The position numbers and the translations under genes were made by a program. Source: Melampsora larici-populina 98AG31 (lineage: Eukaryota; Basidiomycota; Pucciniomycetes; Pucciniales; Melampsoraceae). From it: DNA of 57,589 nt. Shown here in pieces: positions 33,159-44,768 of the stretch; within the stretch, counting starts at the first letter, position 1, and every line of letters begins with the position of its first letter. Where the stretch lies: the NCBI RefSeq assembly GCF_000204055.1, contig NW_006768811.1, positions 113,735 to 171,323 on the forward strand. The letters are read 5' to 3'. The notes beneath the pieces are model-generated. The model was not told the DNA's origin. It saw only the letters and a list, made by a program, of their open reading frames with translations, and did not search any database.

Positions 33159-33730
33159 TTGATTAATCCCAATAAGATATCAACAATTTCCAACTCAGTT
33201 GATGCATCCAAACAAAAATCTCAATCAGATGACAGTTTGTTTACTCGGGCAAAGACATATCAAAATCCAACTGCATCACGTAGCTCAACCATGTTTGAGA
33301 TCAATTTTGATGATCTTGGTAAATTGGCTGGTGCAAAAGTGTTAGTCTTTGGTTTTGATCAAACTCGACTTTGGAATCCTCTTCAATCATCTCAAGAACA
33401 AGCTTTTGATGTCTTCTATCAGTTTATTCCTGTATTTAGTCCCAATGATGAGCCTAGTCTCACTCATCTCATGTCTCAACCCTCTTACTATGAGATACTC
33501 ACCTCTCAGGTTGTAATTGGCTCGCCGAACGTCCTAATGCTGATCAAATTGCCTTTGAAAACCTGAAAGCAGCTTTCAAAGCGCTTGGATTCAAGCCAAA
33601 GCATATTCAATTTATCTTCAAGCTTTTCTGCACAATCCTTTTGTGGAGTAACCTTGCATTCAACCTCTACAATCTTTTTCTCAGTCTCAAAAGTTTTGTA
33701 TTGTCTCAAGGATGGATTATGTACCATTAA
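33159..33730 (+). pseudogene. Myosin-motor fragment of a class V/VI chitin synthase, broken
   Basis: The fragment carries QNPTASRSSTMFEINFDDLG (switch-I-like NPxASR block), FGFDQTRLWN, EQAFDVFYQF and LTHLMSQPSYYEILTS, then, one frame over from about 33518, LAERPNADQIAFENLKAA and GFKPKHIQFIFKLF. This order matches the myosin-like domain at the N-terminus of fungal chitin synthases that deliver cell-wall synthesis to growing tips. No P-loop and no chitin synthase catalytic domain (QxxRRW) is found nearby, so this is an isolated middle piece, with a frameshift at the SGCNW junction and a stop near 33730. It lies to the right of the 30250 Helitron end and may be captured. Confidence 0.6.
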
Positions 33731-34592
33731 GCTGTTTTGTATGTATTCATAAGCACAATGAAAATCTTCTCTTTGCTTCCAAATCCAGTTTCTGAGTGAG
33801 GAGTATAAGAGCAATACAACAAGACAAAAAGATGGATTTTAATACCAAGGATGTTGGATTACAAAAACAAAGCATTCTCGCTAGATTGATCATGATTAAA
33901 TGAGGTTTGATCTTTTGATGGGTTTGATGAGTTGATTGGTATGCCTAATTCTTGGTTTGATTTGATTGATATTTCATTCTGGTCGTGTTTTGATTTTGAT
34001 CCTGATTCAATTGTTGGCAGTGAAGTTATATTGACAAGTTGTGAAAATGTTTGTAAAACCCTTAAAAGAACCAAAGAATTCAAAACCAAAATAAAGCAAT
34101 ATTATGACGGTCACTCCTCGGGTCTGGTCCTGTTATTGATTTGTATGATTCATCAGGATTCATCTTGTTCATCTTATCAGACCAGAAACTGATCGTAGAC
34201 TCTTGGATCAGATATGAAATTGGTAAAGGTAAGATGGGCAAATGGGCTGCAGGCGGATGGGTTGTTTGAGGATGAGTTACAAGAAGTAGAAGCATCTTGA
34301 AGATTGAAGCATTGAGAGTCAGAGACAAAATGTCTTGCATGTGATACTACATATGGGTTCATGGAGGTATGTTGACATTTTCCCGTGTGAAATATCAAAG
34401 TTGAGCCTTCCAGATAGGCTCATACAGTTTTCTGAGCACAATTTCTGTTGAATGAAGGCGTTCAGCCCAAGCTGAGAGCTGATAGATGGCCAAGCTCACT
34501 GATCAAGAGATTTATGACTAAGCATTGGCTGGGGATATGACACACAAAGGCAGATGGGATTAGACACTTTTTGGACACAATTGCAAGGCTTT
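33731..34592. other. No supported gene
   Basis: Short open frames on both strands around 33860-34400 have plausible composition but no recognisable domain. Confidence 0.4.
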
Positions 34593-34683
34593 CAACCCCT
34601 CTTGACGTCAAGGGGGGATCCGGCGGTCCTTGTGTAAGTCCCTTGTTTGAGCTGGCCAGTACAGCTCAAAAAACAAGGGACTT
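34593..34683. repeat. Two adjacent hairpins
   Basis: CCCCTCTTGACGTCAAGGGG is followed at 34636-34683 by AAGTCCCTTGTTTGAGCTG and its complement, the latter with a 3-nt A expansion. The arrangement resembles the larger hairpin runs at 17.7 and 23.2 kb. Confidence 0.75.
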
Positions 34684-35065
34684 TGCTAAGTTTGACAAAT
34701 CAGTTCCTTGGGACTGAACCACAGTTCACTCCAATATTTTTAGTAGCTGCGCCAGATTCTTAAAGCAGGTGGTCTCTGGTTTTGTTTGTGGGCACTTTTT
34801 AGTAGCCCCCAATAAATACGGAAAAGAGAATCAGAATAAGATTTTGACTTCTTGGGATTTTGTATTAGAAAATGAAGATCAAAGAAAAAAGGAGAATGGT
34901 TGGAGTATCTCAAATGGTGTGGAAATCAATTTCAACAATGATAGCCAGAGCTCAGTTCTATTCATTTATTTCACTTTGAGATCTGGAATTGTCAGAAAAG
35001 TCTCAGCGTCCTTTATCTGAATTTCTATGTTTTCATGATAGTGATATTTTTTCTTTATTTATATA
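34684..35065. other. No supported gene
   Basis: An 83-codon open frame (34769-35020) has no recognisable content. Confidence 0.4.
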
Positions 35066-35141
35066 GGATCCCAGTATATCCACCCCCCTATTTTGGTCCA
35101 CGCACCCCCTTAAAAGCTTAAGTGGTTTTGGTCAAGCCTTA
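35066..35141 (+). repeat. MULE terminal inverted repeat, left
   Basis: 76 bp, perfect inverted match to 37808-37883. It diverges immediately after GTCAAGCCTTA. Confidence 0.95.
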
Positions 35142-35610
35142 GGCCAAATTTGACAAAGTGCCTCAAAGCTTGGGATCGACTCCCCAGGAGCGAGGGATCA
35201 GTTGGAACGTTGGTTTTGGTAGGCCCGATTTTCAATGAAAAAAGCGACGATATTTGCATTTGCATGCTTCACAATGATGTTCAAATCATTGACAAGTTTT
35301 ATGCTCAACTGAGATAGACAATGATCTATGTACATACATGTGTTTTAAATAGATTTAAGAAAGTTCTCTAGAAGGCTCTGATTGTGTTAAGAGATTGTGT
35401 TTTCATAAGTCAGGTCAATTGAAAAGTGAAGTTTTTTTTTGGTTTGGCACGAAACAATCCCAAAGTTAGATCGATTACTTAGAGATGAATGTATGTAATT
35501 GAAAAAGTCATCTAATGCAAGTTATAGACCTTCAGTTAGCATAAAAACATGAAAAGCGTCAAGTTTTGTATTTTTGAACCGATCTAAATCATCTATGTAG
35601 GATGTCATTT

Positions 35611-37688
35611 TCATGAAGTCTGGCTTGTTGACGTTGAAGGGCAAAGTGGGCATGTGGTTCGATTGTGACCGGTACCAGTCTGGTGACAAACTCCGCATCT
35701 ATTACTGTTTGTTTGTTTGTTGTATCGCTCAAAATTTGAGTCGATGCCTTTGTTTTTGTTCAAAGCTCCTTGAGGTCTGCCACGTGTCTTGATTGGTGCT
35801 GGCTCAATGACAGCGGGGGATGGAGTTTCAAGGACTTGAACCAGACTTTCCTCAACAAGTTGCTGTTGATGAGGAGGTAAGATTTGATGTCGGTCCTTGA
35901 TGTTCTGTAGAATATCATCCAGCCCGGCTGATTGGTGCTTGAGACGATCTGGTACAGTTTGTTCCAGATGCCAGTGTACATGAAAGTGCTCCGGAGAAAG
36001 CTGACCACCCGAGTTGACAAGCTGCTTTATAAAATGAGCACAAGGGAGTCCCATTGAGGTGGAAAATACATATGAGCAGGATGATGAGTTGTCCAACGAG
36101 TGTGATTTTTGATATTGTTTGAAGACCTGTGTCGGATCAGATGGATAAATGAGTGATCAGTGGATGGCGACTAAACAAACTGATTGGGGTGAGATTTGAC
36201 AGTTGATTACCTCTAGTAATGCGTACTGAGAAATATGTTGATTGACACAATCCCAAAACTTTGGTCTCAGTTGTGTCAATATATGAGTGCGATTAACATC
36301 AATTTTGTGAAAGATGCGGTTGCGTTGTTGTTGACAAGCTAGTAATAGCTTTCTGTAGACTGTTTCCAAGTCGCCATTTGTGTTAGGTATCCAGCCTTTG
36401 ACGTTGGCATGTCCTCTCTTGATTCAAGATGTGACTGTATGACAGACTCTGATGAGTTTATGTATGACCGAAATGTGGAACATTCTTGGTCCAAGCAAGT
36501 ACAAATTTTTCTTTATGTCCCATCCAATTTTTACAGATATAGTCGTAAGCTTTGGTAGGGATAGTGGTTTTGAGTTTTGCTAGATTCTGATCAAAGATGT
36601 CTGGGGTTATTGAATTGCATAACTCGTTCCACTGAACCTCAAACTTTTCCCAGTCCGGGGTTGAGAAGTAGGTCTTGATATTTGATAAGATGTTGTTCTC
36701 GATGTGCCACTTGCAAAACAAGTTTTTTGAATCGGGAAAGACTTCGTTGATTGCATTCATGAGTGCTAGCTCTCGATCGGTGACTACAGCTTTGGATGTT
36801 AGAATTTGTGGTCCGTAGCAATCCCTCAACTGATTCAAATCCCATACATAATTTTCTTTACTTTCACTTTGCATGAAACAGAAGCCTAAAGACAAAGACT
36901 GGTGGGTTGAAGAGGCACCCATGATGTGTAGGAGCGGAAACTTGGCTCTAAATCAAGAAAGGAGTTTAAGAGTAAGTGGAATTTCTTTGTTAGACGGCTT
37001 GGAGAAATTAACATTACTGGTTTGTATTGTAAGTTGAATCCATCAATAGAATGTCAGTTGTGCCAAATTCTTTGGCCGCCGATACACATACATTTGGTGC
37101 ATAGAATAATCGCAGCAATTGGCCGTCATCATTTTGTATGTATTGGTGGAAGACATTTGTTGTTTGAAGGGTATCTAGCAGGACTTCGAGTGATGAACGT
37201 CCTTGCAATATTTCACTACGCTTTCTTTTCTTTATGTTATAGATGTCCTGTGCGGTGCTGAGGTTGCTAGGGTCGGAAGCCTTCAGTGTACTCAATATTA
37301 CTCGTGGAGGTGCCCCACCACGATCCATTGCTAGGATGTTCTCGTGTTGCGTCTCCGTCAGCCTTCGTTCAGCGGGTATTTCAGAGAGTGTTGTTGAGCG
37401 TTCGTGGTTATGTGTATTGTTCATCATTTTGATCGTCCACTGAAGACCTTCAATGCGTAACAGCTGAGCATACCACTCACAACCTAGGAGACGACTTGAT
37501 GTCATGCGAACTCTGGTGTCCAACTGTTTTTGTTTACCACTATGAGCGCAGACCAAGCGAATTTTTCGAACACGTTTTTGAGAATCCGTCTTTGAACCAG
37601 CCTTCTTGAGAGAGTATCCAGCATTCTTAGCACACATCTGTATTGCACTTTTAGCTTCCTCTAAAGAGTTTGGCTTCGAGTAGACCAC
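35611..37688 (-). pseudogene. MULE transposase, three exons, disabled
   Basis: Exons 37688-37018, 36947-36211 and 36126-35611, joined by GT-AG introns of 70 and 84 bp in consistent phase. The N-terminal FAR1-like/WRKY-GCM1-type DNA-binding part has CEWYAQLLR and NNTHNHE. The MULE DDE core follows: LLMDSTYNTN (first Asp), LLHIMGASSTHQSLSLGFCF, VVTDRELALMNAI (second Asp) and CKWHIENNI. After KNVPHFGHT a 25-bp insertion shifts the frame (36436-36460), and a TGA at 36424-36426 replaces a residue before GHANVKGWIPNTNGD. The third exon has a SWIM-like GLPCAHF and a terminal CGVCHQTGTGHNRTTC knuckle. The protein is therefore dead here although the ends are pristine. Confidence 0.85.
36436..36468. 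repeat. 8-bp direct repeats around a 17-bp insert in the MULE transposase
   Basis: TGTATGAC at 36436-36443 and 36461-36468 flanks 17 bp. Deleting one repeat plus the insert (25 bp) restores the reading frame between FGH and TVTS. It looks like a transposon footprint or a remnant with its target duplication. Confidence 0.75.
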
Positions 37689-37807
37689 TGAAATCCATTG
37701 AGAGACTGTGTTGGTGGTGAGAAAAGCTGAAGGGACTAAGAAGTGTGTGAAGATTTATGTGGACCTGGTACGGTACACTGGGGCAGGACAGATTGAGTTG
37801 TGTGGCT

Positions 37808-37883
37808 TAAGGCTTGACCAAAACCACTTAAGCTTTTAAGGGGGTGCGTGGACCAAAATAGGGGGGTGGATATACTGGGATCC
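37808..37883 (-). repeat. MULE terminal inverted repeat, right
   Basis: Partner of 35066-35141; followed by TTTATATA. Confidence 0.95.
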
Positions 37884-37891
37884 TTTATATA

Positions 37892-39253
37892 TTTCACTCA
37901 ATTTGCAAAGCTACTCTCTACCCACTGCATTATGCTAAAAAATATATAGAGCATATATAAACATACAAGCAGAAATTCTCAACACCTCACATCAGATTAT
38001 TATTATATTCATTTTATTTCATTACAATATCTTGTTACCACTTCAAGGATGCATTTGGAAATATACATATTAAACACAAAAGAAAACATTCTACAAGAAG
38101 GGATCAAATAAGAGAACAAGTCAAATTGAATACATACCTAAACTAAGTGCCAAAATCGAAAATCATAGTGAATTAGAGATTCAATTTTGGGGGTCTAATA
38201 ATCAAACAAGCCAAAGAGAGTACTGTCAGTTACGGTCAAAATTCATATCCAGGGAACTCAGAAGATGTAACACTTACTTGCAAGGATCTGGATCAACATA
38301 ATGATCAAAATCGCAATTACATTGAGCAATCTATGGGAACACATCTAGAAAGCAAAATTCAGATAGATAAGACCCAGAAGTTCTTGATTCTGGTTCAGTG
38401 GGATCGAAGTGGAGATGATTGAAGCGAAGATGAGGCGATGAATTAATTGAATCTATACTCATAATAGAAAATTGAATTGAGCTTGATTGAGATGAAAAGG
38501 GTCCAACTGAAGTTGTTTGTATTCGATTGAGTGAACAGTACCTAGAAGCGAAATCAAAAGGAAAGGAACCAAATTCAAGACAAAGAAGATGAGATTAGTA
38601 AACAAGAACAAACAAAAAAGGAATAAAAGCTTACTTACATCAAGATCCAAAATCAAAAGTTAAAAGAGTAAAGCTAAGAGATGATAAATAAATCAAAGTG
38701 AAACTTACTTACATAGACAGCCAAAATCGAAATTGAAATTGATCGGGCAGGTAAAATTGAATCTAAAACGTACACAAACAAAGGAACCAAAACAAGAAGA
38801 AGATAATGTCAGTATGAAATAAAGAAATTAAATGAGAACAGACAAAGAAAAGACAAGAAATGAAAAACCTTACACAAATGATTCAAAATCGAGATTACGT
38901 ATTGGAGACTAAGATCAAAGTTGAGATGGGATCTTGAGGATAAAGTTTAGGATTTCAAACTCTTCTTTTATCACCAATCGGACCGGATCCGATTGCTTTA
39001 AGTAAAACAGGAAGTTTGTCTTGAATGATTTGATCAAGATTGAAACTTTGGGTTTGATTTGATTTTCTGAAATTTGTTTTGAATTCTTGTGTCCTAAACT
39101 TGAATGGATTGAAGAAGTTGCCATAATGATCAGGACAACAACGTTGACCTTCACCTCAATAATTTTGACCATGAAACTTTTCATGATGATCAGCTGTACC
39201 TAAAAACAAAAAGAAACAAACAAATTAGTTTTATGATTTCTAGAATGAGATTA
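37892..39253. other. Region with repeated splice-like units, no identified gene
   Basis: On the minus strand the pattern ATTTTGG..., a short interval and then GTAAGTAAG recurs near 38135, 38274, 38632, 38706 and 38870, as if small exons ended in the same kind of donor. No long frame emerges. It may be an intron-rich small gene or duplicated exons; I cannot name it. Confidence 0.35.
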
Positions 39254-40221
39254 TCAAGAGAAATAGAGTAGAGTGCGATCACATTTGAAAGTGGAAAAGT
39301 TTTTAGAAATTCCAATAGCTTTTCTAATCATTTCATTCGAATTTATTGTTTCAAAAGGTTTCAAACTATTCGTTGATCCATCAAGGCCATCTACTAATAA
39401 TACTCGTTGTCTGTTACCTTCTGAAGCGATTTGTTCATTCCTGTTGGGTGATTCCAAGTTTGATTCAGTTTGAATTGAATGTGATGGTAGGATATGATCA
39501 GATGGTGAAGTTTCCAACAAACTTATAGTTGACTTAATCATAGAGTGGTGATTTGATAATAAACCAAAGAGTTTATGAAATAAAAACATTCAGGTTTAGA
39601 TGATTAAGAATCCTTCAATTGATCTTCTTGATTTGAGTTTACCTGGTAATGTTTTGGTCAAATTTAATAAGATGAGCTCGGTCTACTGATCGTGATGATG
39701 ACTTGGTTGTCCCTGCTGATTCATCTTGTCCTCAATTGGCTCGGTCGGGTTGACTATGTAAAGGCAACAAAGGTTAGTCTTTTAAGTAAAATGGAGTGCT
39801 GACGGATGAAATTTCTTTTCCTCTTACTCTTGTGAATCAAATCCCTTCCACTTCAATGAGAAAACTCATTAGCATAAACTGTAACAGTAGGTCATACTAC
39901 ATCACCCAAAATGAGTCTAGCAAACTTTTAAATTGGGATTAAATGTATAGGACGCGTAAACTGGGAAATTGGAATAGGCATCGGGAGTTATTGAGGTTTT
40001 GTCAGCGAACGCCGTTTTCCTAAAACTTAAAAGATAAATGATGCAGCTTTTGTACCAAGTGTTGTAGGTTCAGATAAAAGTTGTCTTGCAATTTGAATAG
40101 CTCTGTGATTCATTTGTTCAATATCTTTTTGGTGATCCACTATCAGCTCGCGAAGGATAAGTAGTGAACTTGCTCCGTATGGGCTTGAAGGACGTTCGCC
40201 TGGCCAAGAAATCCCAAACAT
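39254..40221 (-). pseudogene. Unidentified host gene fragments
   Basis: Two open segments on the minus strand: 40221-40027 with SLLILRELIVDHQKDIEQMNH and IARQLLSEPTTLGTKAASF, and 39589-39254 with LLETSPSDHILPSHSIQ and RVLLVDGLDGSTNSLKPFE. Composition is that of real protein, the first part being helical and charged. The segments are not joined by obvious splice sites, and the first is cut at 40221 by the hAT element end. The family is not recognised. Confidence 0.35.
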
Positions 40222-40222
40222 A

Positions 40223-42940
40223 TAAGGCTCTGACCCGGACCCGGGGCTACCCTAGCCGACCCTAGCCGAACCCGGTTAGGGTCGGCTTCGGCTCCAGGAG
40301 AGAAAATCTGGGTACCCGATAGGGTATCCAGTGCTTGGTATGGAAGAAATATTGATATAAGTTTCAAGTTTAGAGATTCATTTGTTCACTTTCATTTCAA
40401 AAAAAACAGAAGAATTAAAAAAAGTAGTCTCAATTGATTGTATGTATAAATTGAATTCAGAATTTTAACATTGTTTTGGTCGTTCAAAATTGAATTTGAT
40501 GCCTTATATCTTTGCATTCAATAAAAAACATTCTCACTTGGTACGCTTGCGTAAACTCTCATAGAAAGCCTTCAAAACTGGTCCCCAACTTTTCAAACAC
40601 ACAAGTGCCTCCAGTGTTTGTGAATGCATGGATGCACGGTGATCACTCATTACCCTCCCTCCAGCTGAGAAACCTCGCTCGGTCGGACAACTAGTGGCAG
40701 GGACAGCTAGGTAAGCCCTTGCCATTCGAGCTAGAATGGGGAAGTTCGATTCGTTTTCACTCCAGAACCCCAACGGCTTGCGACGTTCAAGTTCACGCGC
40801 AGCGGCAAGATACGCGCGTACCTCGGCAGCAGCGGTGGCAAGTGGTCGATTCTTGATGAAATGGTTAGGACCGTCATCATCGTCTGAGGAGGGGGGTTCA
40901 ACAACTGTAACATCGGTATCGATTGGAGTTTTGTACTTGGTAGCCTGCTGGATGAACATATCAGTAATTTCGTGCTTGTCAAGGCTGAGAAACATCTGAG
41001 TCTCCTCGGAGAAAGCGTCCAATTTGCGGCGCGGGTCCAGAATGGCAGCACACATGTATACTGGTTTAAGACCAGCTGCTTTTTGGTAATCGGTAAGCTT
41101 TTTGAGCATCGGTTCGAGCATAGGAATGATGGCCTGATTTGAATAATCGGATTTGGCCTAAGAGTGTGATACTATCAGTAAGCTAAGTAGATGAAAGATT
41201 ATCAACTGTAAATAACACTGACCTTGTGTAGCTTTTCGATGAGCCACTCAAATGTTGGCATGGCATCGGCAAAGGTTGGATATGAAGACGCACTGATGAT
41301 TTTGGTAGCGCGCTCGAAAGGTTTCAAAAAGACTACCATGTGCTCGATTACTTGCCATTCGGTTTTGGTGAGTAGGTATTTTCTCAAGTCCGGATCGGTT
41401 TCACACTTGAACTTGACCACAGTCTTGAGATGAACAAATCGTTCGAGTTGATAGTATCTTGAGTTCCATCGAGTGGAAACATCAATGATCAGTCCAAGAG
41501 GTTTCATAATACCAGGTGTGGTTGAAGCCAAGCTCTTCCAATCACGAAGCCGTTCAGGTGAATTTCTGACCAGCTTGGTCAGTTTATCAATCTTTGACAA
41601 TGCTCCTCGTGGATCTTCAACTTCGGGTGTATCAACAAGATGAGAAAGGGTGTTGGGGAGGGGGGTAGCAATTGTTGATAGATGCTTTGAAAAGACCGCC
41701 ATGCCTGCTTGTGCCACCAGGTTGATAACATGTGCTAAGCAGCCAATAAGGTTTGTTTTAGCTTGAAATTGGGGGACTTTAGATTCGAGTTGGACAGCCA
41801 TGGTGCCATTGTTGGATGCGTTGTCGGCAGTGATACAGAAAAAGTGATCGGTTATGTTGTAAGATTCAAGGATATCGTGAAGGTGCTCTGCTAAGTTGAC
41901 TCCACTATGAGAGCCAATTATTTGTTTCATCGCAATGATGGCCTCATGTGTTTTGAATTTTTTATCGATCCAGTGAGCAGTAACCCCAAATATCGACTGG
42001 CCGTTGGTAGAAGTCCAGGTGTCGCCAGTCAAGCTGATAGATGGTTCTGTAGACAAAATCTCGATCATATCTTTGCGAGTATTCCGAAAATGGTCCATGA
42101 GATTTTCTGCCAGTGCGGTGGATTTAATCATATATGGAATGACTGCTGGATTGCACAACTCTACAAAGTTCCGGAAAGCTGGGGCATCAACTGCAGTAAA
42201 AGGAAGCTCTTCCTCAACAACAAGGCATATAAGAGCTGCTTTCACTGATTGTTGATTGACCGGGCCACGCTGGAGAACAGTTGTGAAGACAGACCTGTCA
42301 GTTTATATGCATAACAAGACCGGTGGCATAAAATATAAGAACACGTACATATTCCAGCGCTCCCCTTTGAATGAAATTTCTCATGATCCCTGAGTCAGGA
42401 GGGGGGGCATCTGAAGTTATGTTATGTTTTTTTTGGAGGTGGCGACTAAGTGCTTTGGTGGACCCGGTTTTGTCAGGTGTCATGAGAGTACCACAGATCC
42501 TTCCATCAGCGTAAGGGAGTATTGCTTGACAAACATGCTTTTTAGAGCCTTGAACATCCATGGTCTTGAAGTGGGACCACACCCATGAGCGCTTGCCATT
42601 GGCCTTCTCGGAGTCCGGATTTGAAGCTTCTGAACCTGAATCAGAAGTCAAGAGACGCCTGGCTGGAGCAAGTGGTGATGTCAGAGCGGCAGATGATAAA
42701 GCTGATTTGGGTGATGGGACAATTGATGATCTTGGGCGATGTCGTGGGGTGGATGCCATGGTGTTTAATGAGAGTAAGAAAAATTTTGATTTGCAATTCG
42801 AAGAAGATTTTACATGTCACACCACTAGATCTACCCCGTTTTTTAATTGAAATATCGGGTTTGGGCGAGGCGCGTGCGCTCTCGTCGTGGCGGCTTCGGC
42901 CAGCTCTAAAAGGCTTCGGGCCTACCGGGTCAGAGCCTTA
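40223..42940 (-). mobile_element. hAT transposon with intact transposase, about 2.7 kb
   Basis: The ends carry inverted repeats TAAGGCTCTGACCCGG at 40223-40238 and its complement at 42925-42940. If the repeat proper begins at CTCTGACC, the flanks are ATATAAGG and CCTTAAGG, an imperfect 8-bp duplication as expected for hAT. Subterminal regions are GC-rich. The single spliced transposase gene is uninterrupted. Confidence 0.78.
40534..42759 (-). CDS. hAT transposase with BED zinc finger, three exons, 693 aa
   Basis: Exons 42759-42349, 42269-41223 and 41157-40534; all lengths are multiples of three and no stop interrupts. I chose the acceptor CTCCAG (ending 42270) because it keeps phase and yields ALEY-RGPVNQQSVKAALI, as in relatives. 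Exon 1 carries a BED finger (WVWSHFKT..., CQAILPYADGRICGTL..., LSRHLQKKH). Exon 2 has the catalytic core LTGDTWTS, CITADNASNN and CLAHVINL. Exon 3 ends with the hAT dimerisation region AYLAVPATSCPTERGFSAGG and HSQTLEALVCLKSW. Nothing visible prevents activity, so this copy may be an autonomous source. Confidence 0.85.
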
Positions 42941-43170
42941 AGGGTGGAGGAGAAACCTCAAAACCCGAAACACACACTCTGTATTGCCCCATACAGATAC
43001 TCGGTTTTCGAGTATGTACCTGCGGCGGGCTGCGTCGGACTGCTCACATGCACTCGGATTCCATATGTACGCTCGCAATTATTCCCCCTTCGAATTCTCT
43101 GATTGAGACACCGAACCGTCATCTTCCCACTCATCAGTCAACTTCCTTCTTCCGACATCCAGGGGCCGAA

Positions 43171-44768
43171 ATGATAGATTTAGGTGATCTAGCCACTTTG
43201 GCTCCGAGTCTCCCAGACGTATATTTGCTCGTCAATCCTTCGCTTACTTTCCCGGTCGGCTTTGGTTCCAGATGATGCTATCGACAAGCTAAGAAAATGT
43301 CAACATCTACCTGAGCATGATATCAAATGTTTGTGCGACATTGTGCGATCTATTCTGATGGAAGAGTCCAACGTCCAGCCGGTCGCCTCTCCCGTGACGG
43401 TCTGCGGTGATATCCACGGCCAGTTATGGGACATGATTGAGATGTTTCGGGTCGGAGGACAGCCGGGCGAAACTAATTATGTTTTGATGGTAGGCCTTCC
43501 TAGCTAAACTTCCACGTCAGCAATACGCTCGGTACATATCGCTGACCTCGATGACCTGCCACCGAAGGGGGATTTTGTCGATCGCGGCCATTTCTCTTTG
43601 GAGACTTTTTCGTTGTTATTGACATATAAAGCAAGGTAGTTGCTGCAATTCTTTTGAGGTAGCCTTTTTGAGATCCCTAGTGAACTTGATATACATAGGT
43701 ATCCGGACAGAATCACCTTGCTTCGTGGCAACCACGAATCCCGCTCAATAACACAGGTGTATGGCTTCTATGGTATTTGACACGACTATTCGTCAATTTA
43801 GCTCGCCCTTCCATGACGTGACGACCGACTACTACTGAAGCTCATTGATGATGCACATCTTTTCACACTGCTGTTACCCCGTGATATTTCGCTGCTGCGA
43901 AATGGAATTTAGATGAATGCCACCGGAAGTATGGTAACGCTAACGTTTGGAAGGCCTGCTGTAATGTATTTGACTGCCTGAATTTGGCCGCGGTCCGTCG
44001 CTCTCCTTTGCATGTGCATGAGGATATCTTCTCACGCAAAATCTGGGAAAAAGATAATCGACTCCACGATATTATGTGTGCACGGCGGCCTTTCCCCCGA
44101 GATTCGTACACTCGATCAGATCAGAGTACTAAGCCGGGCGCAAGAAATACCGCACGCGGGTGCTTTTTGTGGTAAATACAGTGATACTTTTTCTTGGGGC
44201 AGTCTTGAATGGGCTGATGATTGTAAGCTGGTCCAGACCTGATGTGGTCTGACCCAGATGACATCGTGGGTGGTAACTGGTCGGTTTCCCCCCGAGGCGC
44301 AGGTTGGCTGTTTGGTGCGAAGATTGCTCAGGAAGTGAGTTCGGCCTCTTGGGCATTCCTAAACTCTGCGGTACTGGTCACGTCTGATATATTCAGTTCA
44401 ACCATGCCAACGCTATTGGCTTAATCGCTCGAGCCCATCAACTGGTGCAGGAAGGGTACAAGTACATGTTTGCACCCGAGGACAACCTAGTCACGGTCTG
44501 GTCCGCACCGAATTATTGCTATCGTTGTGGTAACGTGGCTAGTGTTATGTGCGTGGATGCAGGCGGAGCTGTCAACAAGCAAACAAGTTTTAAACTTTTC
44601 ACGGCGGGTGAGACTCCGTTGTTTTTTTGCCAATGCTTGACTGCTGAGGCGACTCCTCCCTGGCTTACGTCTCACTGAATAGCTGCTACTATGCTTCCAC
44701 CGTTTACAGTGCCCAACCAGACTCGTGTACCCACGGACAAAGCAGGAACATCACAATATTTTCTGTAG
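43171..44768 (+). CDS. SIT4: Serine/threonine phosphatase SIT4/PP6 catalytic subunit, nine exons, 312 aa
   Basis: Type 2A-like protein phosphatase acting in cell-cycle start, TOR signalling and ER-Golgi traffic with SAP partners. Exons: 43171-43183, 43272-43489, 43568-43635, 43699-43772, 43913-43992, 44054-44171, 44237-44334, 44397-44607 and 44710-44768. All have GT-AG borders, and the total is exactly 313 codons including TAG. Motifs: [10 protein letters not shown] (about residues 46-55), GDFVDRG (78-84), LLRGNHESR (107-115), [48 protein letters not shown] and [14 protein letters not shown] and EGYKYMF favour PP6/SIT4 over PP2A. It ends in the methylatable YFL tail. GC content is higher than its surroundings. 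It is the only clearly intact host gene; a hAT end lies about 230 bp upstream. Confidence 0.92.

Larger units (their letters stand above)
35066..37883 (-). mobile_element. MULE (Mutator-like) DNA transposon, 2818 bp
   Basis: Flanked by 76-bp inverted repeats that are identical base for base (35066-35141 and 37808-37883, beginning GGATCCCAGTATATCC) and by an 8-bp direct repeat TTTATATA on each side. It contains one Mutator-type transposase on the minus strand. The identical ends imply a recent insertion. Confidence 0.93.
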
